The position numbers were made by a program, and so were the translations under genes. A DNA stretch of 64,000 nt from Tatumella ptyseos ATCC 33301 (GTDB taxonomy: Bacteria > Pseudomonadota > Gammaproteobacteria > Enterobacterales > Enterobacteriaceae). The notes under the pieces are model-generated. The model had not been told where the DNA came from. It did not search any database and worked only from the letters and a program-made list of their open reading frames with translations. The stretch's first letter is position 1. The number at the start of each line of letters is the position of its first letter. The DNA lies in assembly GCF_000735525.1 (NCBI RefSeq), contig NZ_JMPR01000054.1:1-64000 (forward strand), written 5' to 3'. This document shows positions 54,094 through 62,264 of the stretch, one piece after another.

Positions 54094-54873
54094 TCAGTAA
54101 CCGGCGGCCGGTGCTTCGGTGTCCACACCACAGCTTTTCAGTAAGCTGTTCAGTAACCCGGAGGCTCCGAAGCGGAAGTGGCGGGCATCGGCCCAGTCGT
54201 CTCCGAGGATCCCGGCAGCCATCGCCAGATAATCGGCGGCATCCCGGGTGGTACGCACGCCGCCGGCAGGTTTAAAACCGACGCTCGCTGATACACCTTT
54301 ATCACGGATCACTTCCAGCATAATTCTGGCGGCTTCAGGGGTGGCATTGACGGCCACTTTTCCGGTGGAAGTTTTAATAAAATCAGCCCCCGCATCGATG
54401 GCAATTTCCGAGGCCTGACGGATCAGCGCAGGATCCTGTAATTCCCCGGATTCAATAATCACCTTCAGCAGCACATTGGCTTCTCCGCAGTGCTTTTTAC
54501 AGGCGCTGACCAGTTCGGCTCCCCGCTGTGTGTCTCCGCGCTTCAATGCTTTCCAGGGGAAAACCACATCGACTTCATCCGCACCATAGGCAATGGCTGC
54601 CCGGGTTTCTGCCACCGCGATATCGATGTCATCATTACCGTGCGGAAAGTTGGTCACGGTGGCGATGCGGATGCCGGGAGTCCCCTGCTCACGCAGGACT
54701 TTCCGGGCCAGCGGAACAAACCGCGGATAGATACAAATGGCGGCCGTCTGTCCGGCGGCTGAATTTGCCTGCCGACACAGAGCGATAATTTTTTCATCAG
54801 TATCATCATCATTCAGCGTGGTGAGATCCATCAATCCGAGGGCCCGGCGGGCGATCGTTGTCATATCAGTCAT
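54094..54873 (-). CDS. deoC: Deoxyribose-phosphate aldolase DeoC
   Basis: A 259-residue class I aldolase that cleaves deoxyribose 5-phosphate to acetaldehyde and glyceraldehyde 3-phosphate. The Schiff-base Lys167 is in DFIKTSTGK and Lys201 in [10 protein letters not shown]; Asp102 is in EVDVVFP. Length and numbering equal E. coli DeoC. First gene of deoCABD; a DeoR-type operator precedes it. Confidence 0.98.
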   Translation of the reverse strand: MTDMTTIARRALGLMDLTTLNDDDTDEKIIALCRQANSAAGQTAAICIYPRFVPLARKVLREQGTPGIRIATVTNFPHGNDDIDIAVAETRAAIAYGADEVDVVFPWKALKRGDTQRGAELVSACKKHCGEANVLLKVIIESGELQDPALIRQASEIAIDAGADFIKTSTGKVAVNATPEAARIMLEVIRDKGVSASVGFKPAGGVRTTRDAADYLAMAAGILGDDWADARHFRFGASGLLNSLLKSCGVDTEAPAAGY

Positions 54874-54929
54874 TCTTTATTCCTCTGCAAAGAGCCGGTA
54901 TCCGGTGCAGGAAAAGACGCACCACTATT

Positions 54930-54945
54930 TGTCATAATTCTAACA
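54930..54945 (-). promoter_or_regulatory. DeoR-type operator of the deo operon
   Basis: TGTCATAATTCTAACA matches the E. coli DeoR palindrome TGTTAGAATTCTAACA at 14 of 16 positions. It lies 57-72 bases before deoC and overlaps a -10-like element on the minus strand, so repression until deoxyribose 5-phosphate appears is expected. Confidence 0.8.
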
Positions 54946-55090
54946 ATTAATCGCCGTAAGGACTGCGTGACGGATCAAATAATCCATTCCCCCGAACTAA
55001 AAGAGGAAAAAATCGCAAATAAGGCCGTAAAATTCGGGAAAAGCCGTCAGGGGCCGGAAGGGTAAATGTTATAAAAATAACAAAATAACT

Positions 55091-55894
55091 TTAATCCGCA
55101 TCGGAGGCGTGTACGTGTAACCGAGGGAATAGCCGCAAAGAGTTCTGCCATAGGGTTTCAGCCAACTGTTCCGGGGGTTCCGGACGGAGTTCCGCAAGAG
55201 CCTGCAGAATAGTGACCACATGTTCAGGCCGGTTTGGCTGCCCCTGGGATCCGTGGACCGGCATATCCGGAGCATCGGTTTCCAGCACCAGTGCACTGAG
55301 GGGCAGAGAAGCTATAGTTTCACGGGTCTTACGGGCCCGGGGATAGGTGATCGTGCCGCCGACGCCGATAGCAAACCCCAGACGAACGAATGCGCTGGCC
55401 TGTTGCAGGCTCCCCGAAAAACCGTGGATCACCCCGCCGGCAGGCAGGTCAGCCTTCCGCAGTAAAGCGGTCAGCGGGTCATGAGAACGTCTGGAATGGA
55501 GGATCACCGGAAGGTCATAGCGCCGTGCCAATGTCAGCTGGCTCTGTAACAGAGAGCGCTGTTTATCTGCCTGTGCGGCCAGCTCCTCCGTATAAAAATC
55601 CAGCCCGGCCTCCCCCAACGCCACCAGCTTATCCCCCCCCTGCTGCAGACACTGCTGCAGGCAATCGACATCTTCCGCAGTATGTTCTGCAATCCATAAC
55701 GGATGCAGCCCGGGGGCATACCAGAGGGAAGGAAAACGTTCACAGAGAGAGATAATCTGGCTAAACCGGGAAGCCGTCACCGCAGGAATGACTATCCCCT
55801 GTACCCCGGCGTGACGGGCACGGGTCAGCTCCTCAGCCTCATGCTCAGCAAATGGCGGAAAATCAAAGTGACAGTGGGTATCAATAAAACGCAC
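55091..55894 (-). CDS. yjjV: TatD-family metal-dependent hydrolase YjjV
   Basis: A 267-residue TatD-like TIM-barrel hydrolase; relatives act as metal-dependent DNases, but the YjjV substrate is not established. Motifs: FIDTHCHFDFPPF, VALGEAGLDFY, VILHSRRSHD, VIHGFSGSLQQ and LETDAPDMP, following E. coli YjjV. I chose GTG 55894 with GGGAGA seven bases upstream; this gives VRFIDTHCHFD in register with E. coli CRFIDTHCHFD. As in E. coli it lies upstream of the deo operon, but yjjW is missing. Confidence 0.92.
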   Translation of the reverse strand: MRFIDTHCHFDFPPFAEHEAEELTRARHAGVQGIVIPAVTASRFSQIISLCERFPSLWYAPGLHPLWIAEHTAEDVDCLQQCLQQGGDKLVALGEAGLDFYTEELAAQADKQRSLLQSQLTLARRYDLPVILHSRRSHDPLTALLRKADLPAGGVIHGFSGSLQQASAFVRLGFAIGVGGTITYPRARKTRETIASLPLSALVLETDAPDMPVHGSQGQPNRPEHVVTILQALAELRPEPPEQLAETLWQNSLRLFPRLHVHASDAD

Positions 55895-56042
55895 AACATT
55901 CTCCCGGGCAGCATAATAAAGTGCCGGCGGCAGAAAACGCTGTAACAAACAGGGTAGCCGTCAGACTGTACGGAGAAGTGTATCAGGCGGGGACGCTGCC
56001 GGCATCCCTTCCGGCAGTAGAGTGAGAGACTTCAGGACAACG

Positions 56043-56204
56043 TTATAACTTTCTCCGGCCGGTAAACAGGCTGATAAGGAACAGGATGATACCGACAATA
56101 AATACAATTTTAGCAGCCCAGGCAGCAGTGCCTGCCAGTCCGCCAAAGCCCAGCGCCGCTGCAATTAATGCAATCACCAGAAAGATAATTCCCCAACGAA
56201 ACAT
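56043..56204 (-). CDS. ytjA: Small membrane protein YtjA (DUF1328)
   Basis: A 53-residue, two-helix inner-membrane protein starting [20 protein letters not shown] and ending FTGRRKL. It is the E. coli YtjA size and pattern, with AAGGAG six bases before ATG. Function unknown; it is conserved next to osmY and stress-linked. Too short for most gene finders. The position osmY-ytjA is as in E. coli. Confidence 0.93.
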   Translation of the reverse strand: MFRWGIIFLVIALIAAALGFGGLAGTAAWAAKIVFIVGIILFLISLFTGRRKL

Positions 56205-56313
56205 AGTAATCTCCTTACCTTCATTAACAGACTCATCTTATAATTTGTTCTGACAACCACTCAGAACGCGTATTTATCTTCAATTTCCCTGCAGCCTGCG
56301 TCGATAGCTCAGG

Positions 56314-56898
56314 TCATTTGCTGACAGATAATTCGTTTCTGACCGCTTTGACCCCGGAAACCTTCCGTACGACCTCAGCGGCCCTGTTTTTTTGCTCACG
56401 ACTACTGACATTACCGGTCAGCAGGACCATACCGCGGGTGGTCGTCACAGAGATATGCCTCGATGAGACTTGCTTATCCGCCATCAGGCGGGCCACAATC
56501 TCACTGGTTGTCGCGGTATCACTGGCATAACTCTTCAGGTTTGTCTGTTCTGCTGATTTTAAATGCAGATGGTTAATCACCTGCTTCACCCCGCTGATGC
56601 TTCTGACCAGGTGATCCACCCGTTCAATCTGCTGGTGCGATGTCACAAAGCCATCCACGGTGACCACACCCCGGGTTGTCGACAGTGAAAGATCGGTACT
56701 ATTAATCTCTTTATCATCGACCAGCGCAGTTTTTACTTTCGCGGTGATGGCACTGTCATCCATAAAGTTGTCTACACTTCGCATCACCGATTTCCCCTGT
56801 GTCGGGGAGTTCTCTGTCGACGGCCCGCCGGCGTAGACATGCAGACTGCAAAGTGCGGAAATAAGTAACAGCTTTTTCAGCTGGTTGATTTTTTTCAT
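56314..56898 (-). CDS. osmY: Periplasmic stress protein OsmY (two BON domains)
   Basis: A 194-residue exported protein. The signal peptide (NQLKKLLLISALCSLHVYA) is cut before GGPST. Two BON domains follow at ~50-115 and ~128-192, each with the pattern TTRGxVxVxGxVxSxxQ (STTRGVVTVDGFVTSHQQ and TTTRGMVLLTGNVSSREQ). OsmY is induced by high osmolarity and stationary phase through RpoS and acts as a periplasmic chaperone. It is a few residues shorter than E. coli OsmY (201). Confidence 0.95.
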   Translation of the reverse strand: MKKINQLKKLLLISALCSLHVYAGGPSTENSPTQGKSVMRSVDNFMDDSAITAKVKTALVDDKEINSTDLSLSTTRGVVTVDGFVTSHQQIERVDHLVRSISGVKQVINHLHLKSAEQTNLKSYASDTATTSEIVARLMADKQVSSRHISVTTTRGMVLLTGNVSSREQKNRAAEVVRKVSGVKAVRNELSVSK

Positions 56899-57159
56899 TA
56901 ATAATATCCTGCATGATAGTGACGTCTGCCTGTCGCTGAATGTCGTATCCGGTCATTCCCGGTACGGGCATCGGTCACATCTCTTTAATAATAGTTGAGT
57001 TTTATTGTTGTGCAGATTTTTAGGAATCTGCTGAGTCCGGAAACAGACTGCTGCAAAGCAAAGACGGGAAGCCCTCACTGCCAAAAGAAAGTGATAATAA
57101 GCAATATATACAGGCTGGCAGAAGCAGGAAAATCCTGAATCAGAACGCGGGAATATCTT

Positions 57160-57184
57160 AAAAAAACCGGCCAGAGGCCGGTTT
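57160..57184 (-). terminator. Terminator of prfC
   Basis: AAACCGGCC-TCT-GGCCGGTTT followed by TTTT on the minus strand, 19 bases beyond the prfC stop. The rest of the 56899-57202 gap holds only the osmY promoter region. Confidence 0.85.
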
Positions 57185-57202
57185 CATGGAAACAACAACC
57201 GG

Positions 57203-58792
57203 TTAGTGTTCGCGTGTCTTCCGGAAGACAACATCCGGATAACGTTCCTGAGTAATGTTCAGGTTAACCATCGTCGGTGCGATATAGGTCAGATTATCCC
57301 CGCCATCCAGCGCCAAGTTAACTTCGTTCTTACGCTGGAATTCATCAAACTTCTTCACATCGCTGCATTCAACCCAGCGCGCCGTTGAAACGTTTACCGA
57401 TTCGTAGATAGCTTCAACGTTATATTCGCTTTTTAGTCGGGCAACCACCACATCAAACTGCAGCACACCGACGGCACCCACGATCAGATCATTGTTTGAG
57501 ACCGGGCGGAACACCTGGACGGCACCTTCTTCTGAAAGCTGTACCAGCCCTTTCAGCAACTGTTTCTGTTTCAGAGGGTCACGCAGCCGGATACGACGGA
57601 ACAGTTCCGGGGCGAAGTTCGGAATACCGGTAAACTTCATTTTTTCGCCCTGGGTGAACGAATCACCGATCTGAATGGTGCCATGGTTATGCAGGCCGAT
57701 AATATCGCCCGGATAAGCCTCTTCGACGTGTGCACGGTCACCGGCCATAAAGGTCAGCGCATCAGAGATAACGACATCTTTGCCGGTACGCACCTGATAC
57801 ATCTTCATGCCTTTTTCATATTTACCGGACACAACGCGCATAAAGGCCACACGGTCGCGGTGTTTCGGGTCCATATTGGCCTGAATTTTAAAAACAAACC
57901 CGCTGAATTTCTCTTCTCCGGAAACCACCTCACGACTGTCTGTCTGACGTGGCATAGGAGCTGGCGCCCAACTGACCAGACCATCCAGCATATGATCCAC
58001 ACCGAAGTTACCCAGTGCGGTACCGAAAAAGACCGGCGTCAGTTGTCCCTGCAGGAAAGCTTCCTGATCAAATTCATGAGAGGCCCCCTGTACCAACTCC
58101 AGCTCATCACGCAGCTGAGAGGCCAGTTCTTCCCCGATTTCCACATCGAGTTGCGGGTTATCCAGCCCTTTAATCGTACGGACTTCCTGGATCGTATGGC
58201 CTTGTCCGGTCTGATAAAGATAAGTTTCATCTTTATACAGGTGGTACACCCCTTTGAATAACTTACCGCAGCCAATTGGCCAGGTGATCGGCGCACAGGC
58301 AATTTTCAGTTCACTTTCGACTTCGTCCATGACTTCCATCGGATCACGGATATCACGGTCGAGTTTATTCATAAACGTCAGGATAGGAGTATCACGCAAG
58401 CGTGTTACTTCCATCAGTTTACGGGTACGGTCTTCGACACCTTTCGCCGCGTCGATCACCATCAGACAACAGTCCACCGCGGTCAGAGTACGATAAGTAT
58501 CTTCCGAGAAGTCTTCGTGCCCCGGCGTATCCAGCAGGTTCACCAGCTTATCGCGGTACGGAAACTGCATTACCGAGGTGGTAATGGAGATCCCGCGTTG
58601 CTTTTCCATATCCATCCAGTCAGATTTTGCGTGCTGGCTGGACCCACGGCCTTTAACTGAACCCGCAGTCTGGATAGCCTGTCCGAATAATAGGACTTTT
58701 TCGGTGATGGTGGTTTTACCGGCATCCGGATGCGAAATAATCGCAAAGGTACGGCGACGAGCCACTTCGTCTAAAAAAAGTGCTGTAGACAT
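57203..58792 (-). CDS. prfC: Peptide chain release factor 3
   Basis: A 529-residue translational GTPase that removes RF1/RF2 from the ribosome after termination. G motifs: SHPDAGKTT (G1), GISITTSV (G2), LDTPGHEDF (G3), MNKLDRD (G4). The C-terminus ends TREH as in E. coli. I chose ATG 58792, giving [17 protein letters not shown] in register with E. coli MTLSPYLQEVAKRRTFA; upstream in-frame ATGs would add a non-conserved extension. Confidence 0.97.
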   Translation of the reverse strand: MSTALFLDEVARRRTFAIISHPDAGKTTITEKVLLFGQAIQTAGSVKGRGSSQHAKSDWMDMEKQRGISITTSVMQFPYRDKLVNLLDTPGHEDFSEDTYRTLTAVDCCLMVIDAAKGVEDRTRKLMEVTRLRDTPILTFMNKLDRDIRDPMEVMDEVESELKIACAPITWPIGCGKLFKGVYHLYKDETYLYQTGQGHTIQEVRTIKGLDNPQLDVEIGEELASQLRDELELVQGASHEFDQEAFLQGQLTPVFFGTALGNFGVDHMLDGLVSWAPAPMPRQTDSREVVSGEEKFSGFVFKIQANMDPKHRDRVAFMRVVSGKYEKGMKMYQVRTGKDVVISDALTFMAGDRAHVEEAYPGDIIGLHNHGTIQIGDSFTQGEKMKFTGIPNFAPELFRRIRLRDPLKQKQLLKGLVQLSEEGAVQVFRPVSNNDLIVGAVGVLQFDVVVARLKSEYNVEAIYESVNVSTARWVECSDVKKFDEFQRKNEVNLALDGGDNLTYIAPTMVNLNITQERYPDVVFRKTREH

Positions 58793-59279
58793 CAACAGGT
58801 TCTTCATTGTTGGCGGAAAAACAATACAGGGGTGTATTTCCGTAAAAATCATCGTACCGGGAAAATGTTTCTCCGGCGGCTCCAACGGATGTTACTGCCT
58901 GGCCTGAACCCCACCTGCATCAGTCAACATCACGTAATTATCTGCGGAGTGCACATGACGGCATTCTCCGGATGCATATTCTACCTTATTTCAGGACATT
59001 TCGGTATTCAGCCGACAGCTTTCTTAAATGCGTGCCCCGCGATATTTCATACTCAGCGCTGCCTGATAGCAAAAAACACTTTTTTCTTAACAAAATGCCT
59101 GCCGGACAAAGATGAAAATGAGAAAGACTTGCATTACATTAACTGAATAATTCACATTACTAAGGCCATGATAAATAAAGATAAAAACACAAAAGCTCAC
59201 TTCACAAGCAGCCCGTATTGATGCATAATTGCACACCACAAATACACAACTAATTACCTCTGTTTAAAAGGTTATCCCT
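58793..59279. other. Gap between divergent prfC and ftnA
   Basis: About 490 bases with no supported gene. It must hold both promoters; the 150 bases before ftnA are AT-rich. I see no convincing Fur box. Confidence 0.45.
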
Positions 59280-59792
59280 ATGTTAAGTGCCGATATGATC
59301 TCCCGCCTGAACGACCAGCTGAACCTTGAGTTTTATTCAGCCAACCTGTACCTCCAGATGAGCGCCTGGTGTGCGGATAAAGGCTTTGAAGGTGCAGCAT
59401 CGTTCCTGAAAAAGCATTCCCGTGAAGAAATGGAACATATGCAGCGTCTGTTCGATTACCTGAGCGATACCGGTGCTCTGCCGGTACTTGGCAGCATCGA
59501 AGCACCACCGGTCACTTTTGAATCACTCTCTGACGTTTTTGCACAGACTTACGAACATGAGCAACTGATTACCGGCAAAATTAATGAGCTGGCTCATGCG
59601 GCGATGACGACTCACGACTACTCTACGTTCAACTTCCTGCAGTGGTATGTCGCTGAGCAGCATGAAGAAGAAAAAATCTTCAAAACCGTACTGGATAAAC
59701 TGGGCATGCTGGAAAACAGCTCAAATGGTGCCTTCCTGCTGGATAAAGACCTGGCAAGAATGGACAGTGAAGTGCACAACAAAGGTGTCTGA
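59280..59792 (+). CDS. ftnA: Non-heme ferritin FtnA
   Basis: A 170-residue four-helix-bundle iron-storage subunit of a 24-mer. Ferroxidase ligands are visible as Glu17 (NLEFYSA), EEMEHM (Glu49/50 and His53), E94 (YEHEQLITGKI), and QHEEEK (Gln127, Glu130). Close to E. coli FtnA, which is induced by iron. A terminator follows directly. Monocistronic. Confidence 0.95.
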   Translation: MLSADMISRLNDQLNLEFYSANLYLQMSAWCADKGFEGAASFLKKHSREEMEHMQRLFDYLSDTGALPVLGSIEAPPVTFESLSDVFAQTYEHEQLITGKINELAHAAMTTHDYSTFNFLQWYVAEQHEEEKIFKTVLDKLGMLENSSNGAFLLDKDLARMDSEVHNKGV

Positions 59793-59799
59793 CTGACTG

Positions 59800-59829
59800 A
59801 CGGCGGGCCACTCCCCGCCGTTCTTTTTA
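59800..59829 (+). terminator. Terminator of ftnA
   Basis: ACGGCGGG-CCACTC-CCCGCCGT followed by TCTTTTTAT, seven bases after the stop codon. Confidence 0.9.
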
Positions 59830-59886
59830 TGGGTCCTTCTCCGTGCAATTTCCGAAGGCCGGCCATCTGCATACCGCAGAAAGCTG

Positions 59887-61134
59887 CTACGTCCACCTTC
59901 CCGGACGGAAAGGCTGCATTTCGATAGCGGTTTTCTGACCGGTCATCATCTGCGCCAGCAGCATGCCGGTGGCAGGTCCCAGGGTGAACCCCTGATGCCC
60001 GTGACCGAAAGCACACCACATATGACTGACACCAGGCACTTCACCGATAACCGGCTTCATATCCGGGAAACATGGCCGGCTGCCTGACCATGTCTCATCA
60101 TCCGCCCGTTCTCCCAGCGGAAAGTCCTGCCGGGCAACCGGCTCCAGTTGTTCCAGCTGACGGGGCGTTTGCGGATCATCAAGCCTTGCAAGCTCAGCAC
60201 CGGTCGTCAGCCGGATACCGCGGTTCATCGGCGCCAGCAGAAATCCTTTTTCCGCATCCAGTACCCAGTTATTCAGTTGCTTACCGGATTGTGTTTTATA
60301 ATGCCGGTGATAACCGCGCTTAGAAAATAGCGGGGGCTGATATCCGAACTTAGCGGTCAGTAATGTACTCCATGGCCCCAGAGCCACCACCACCTGGCGT
60401 GCCTGGCTGACATCCCCCTGGTCATTTCTGATCTCCCACAAACCGTCACGGGTCCGGCTCAGGGTTTGCGCATCTGCGGAAATAAAGGTTCCGCCGCCAC
60501 TCAGAAAAAGATCCACATACGACTGCACTAATGCTGACGGATCACGAATCGTCCTGGGAGACGTCCACATAACAGCCCCGGGAAACAGAGGACTGATATC
60601 CGGTTCTCTGAGTTTCAAATCCTCTGCCGATAATTTTGTGTGGCTGACCCCCTGCTCTGCCAGCAAATCTGCAGACAGGTAACTTTCTTCCAGGTGCCGG
60701 TCGGTACGTGACAGTGCAAGCCACTGGTGAGTTCCCGTCAGTGCCTCTGCACCCGCTTTATGAATTAACTCATTATGCGTTTCGAGTGAGAGGGAGATCA
60801 GTGAGGCATACTCGCGTGCGATGCCGGCATACCTGGCAGGAGCCGAATAGTGGTAATACTGGCGGAGCGGCCTGATAAACGAAAGTACCGCGGGCAGCTG
60901 GTAACGTATATCCGTTCGCCGGTTAGCCGCCGCAGTAAGGATCACCGATAACTGGCGGGGAAACGCATACGGCTGAATAGCCTCCCGCTGAATGATGCCT
61001 GCATTACCATGAGAGGTCTGCATGCCGGGTGCACCTTTATCGACCAGGGCGACGGTTTTTCCGCTTTCCTGTAAATAGTGCGCGCAGCCGGTACCCACCA
61101 TCCCTGCACCTAAAACAAATACGTCATACGTCAT
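59887..61134 (-). CDS. FAD-dependent D-amino-acid dehydrogenase-like (DadA family)
   Basis: A 415-residue FAD oxidoreductase of the DAO/DadA family. GAGMVGTGCAHYL (~9-21) is the dinucleotide loop, TSHGNAGII matches DadA-type flavin contact, and the C-terminal GHGHQGFTLGPATG closes the FAD site. It probably oxidises a D- or N-substituted amino acid to an imine, passing electrons to the respiratory chain. I chose ATG 61134 with AGGTAAA upstream; a long upstream frame shows no coding signs. It is divergent from a RidA-family gene, which removes reactive imines. Confidence 0.85.
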   Translation of the reverse strand: MTYDVFVLGAGMVGTGCAHYLQESGKTVALVDKGAPGMQTSHGNAGIIQREAIQPYAFPRQLSVILTAAANRRTDIRYQLPAVLSFIRPLRQYYHYSAPARYAGIAREYASLISLSLETHNELIHKAGAEALTGTHQWLALSRTDRHLEESYLSADLLAEQGVSHTKLSAEDLKLREPDISPLFPGAVMWTSPRTIRDPSALVQSYVDLFLSGGGTFISADAQTLSRTRDGLWEIRNDQGDVSQARQVVVALGPWSTLLTAKFGYQPPLFSKRGYHRHYKTQSGKQLNNWVLDAEKGFLLAPMNRGIRLTTGAELARLDDPQTPRQLEQLEPVARQDFPLGERADDETWSGSRPCFPDMKPVIGEVPGVSHMWCAFGHGHQGFTLGPATGMLLAQMMTGQKTAIEMQPFRPGRWT

Positions 61135-61570
61135 AGAATTTACCTGTAAAAGCAGTACCGGTTCGGTACTAAGAGTCATCGCGTGTCTCCGGTATCCGGA
61201 GTTCACGGTCCGCGGCCCTTTGTTCGATGGGATCCCCTTCCGTACCGGGGTTCTGCGGTTCATAGAAAGTAAAGCAATTCGTATGCCAGCACTGGCAGTG
61301 AACGTCTGAGCCTTACCCGGGATCCTTCCGGTTTCAGGCACTGCAGTGTTAACCCTGTCTCCTGCCGTCCGCGATTTGTCACAGGTTCGCCGGTCACGGC
61401 GACCCGGGGGAATGTTACTGCTGTCACGGCCCCGCGACGGCCCGTTAATCCGCGGAGTATCATTACGGATATCAGTTTTCAGTATGAGAGTAAATCCGGA
61501 AAAGATTTTATGATGAAACGCTCAGCGGTACCCCCTGGTATCACTTACTCTCCGCGTTCAGGAAAACGAT
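61135..61570. other. Divergent promoter region
   Basis: 436 bases between the DadA-like and RidA-like genes, with no supported gene. Several GC-rich short inverted segments (for example around 61424-61460) are present. The spacing would allow shared control. Confidence 0.4.
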
Positions 61571-62038
61571 ATGCTAACTCCGGATCAGAAAATCGAAGCA
61601 ATGGGTATGACTCTTCCCGTCGTTACCTCCCCCCCGGCTAACTTTGTCCCAGTGGTCATCAGTGGTTCACTCGCGTTTGTCTCCGGGCAGGGGCCGCTGT
61701 CAGACGGTACTGTGGTCTGGAAAGGTTCGGTAGGCCACGACATAACGCCTGACGAGGGATATCAGGCGGCACGGCTGGCTGCGATTAATGCGCTCAGCGT
61801 GCTGAAAAACGAACTGGGGTCGTTAAACAGAATCAAAAGATTCGTCAAATTGCTGGCATGGGTTCGTAGTGCTCCGGGGTTTGATCAGCAGCATCTGGTC
61901 ATCAATGGTGCTTCAGATTTTATCGTCGAGGTGTTTGGTGACAAAGGCAAACATGCCAGGAGTGCCGTCTCGGCCACAGAGTTACCGCTGGGGATGGCGG
62001 TGGAAATCGAAATGATTGCCGAAATAGCCGCGGAATAA
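61571..62038 (+). CDS. RidA/YjgF-family imine deaminase
   Basis: A 155-residue RidA-family protein with FVSGQGPLSDG near residue 36, the YQAARLAAINAL helix and the C-terminal EVFGDKGKHARSAVSATELPLG containing the conserved Arg that binds the substrate carboxylate. It is of the longer (about 150 aa) subgroup, distinct from canonical 128-residue RidA. It would hydrolyse enamine/imine products such as those of the divergently encoded oxidase. AGGAAAA precedes ATG. Confidence 0.88.
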   Translation: MLTPDQKIEAMGMTLPVVTSPPANFVPVVISGSLAFVSGQGPLSDGTVVWKGSVGHDITPDEGYQAARLAAINALSVLKNELGSLNRIKRFVKLLAWVRSAPGFDQQHLVINGASDFIVEVFGDKGKHARSAVSATELPLGMAVEIEMIAEIAAE

Positions 62039-62141
62039 CGGCCTGCGTCCCCTTTGTGCCAGGCGTTCGAAAAATGACACATTTGCAGATAAACCCCGGA
62101 AGCCGTTTCCTCATGGCCCGGCTGCGGGTTCCCGGCATATT

Positions 62142-62176
62142 AAAAAAGCCCTCCCCGTTTTTCGGGGAGGGCTTTT
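62142..62176. terminator. Bidirectional terminator
   Basis: AAAAAAGCCCTCCCCG and CGGGGAGGGCTTTTT form a ten-base GC stem with A-run and T-run on the two sides. It serves both the RidA-like gene and the converging signalling gene. Confidence 0.92.
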
Positions 62177-62264
62177 TATGCGAAAAACCGCGGTGAATGA
62201 TTAATAACAGTGACATCCACCTTATGCGGGTCGGTCGATCCCCGCACGGGCCTTTAAGCTCTCG

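Noticed and set aside
54946-55090. CRP site for CytR/CRP control of deo near GCGTGACGGATCAAA
   Set aside because: The half-sites are separated by four bases instead of six and match poorly.
55961-56164. 67-codon minus-strand frame near osmY
   Set aside because: It is the wrong frame over ytjA, whose 53-codon frame has a clear ribosome site and family match.
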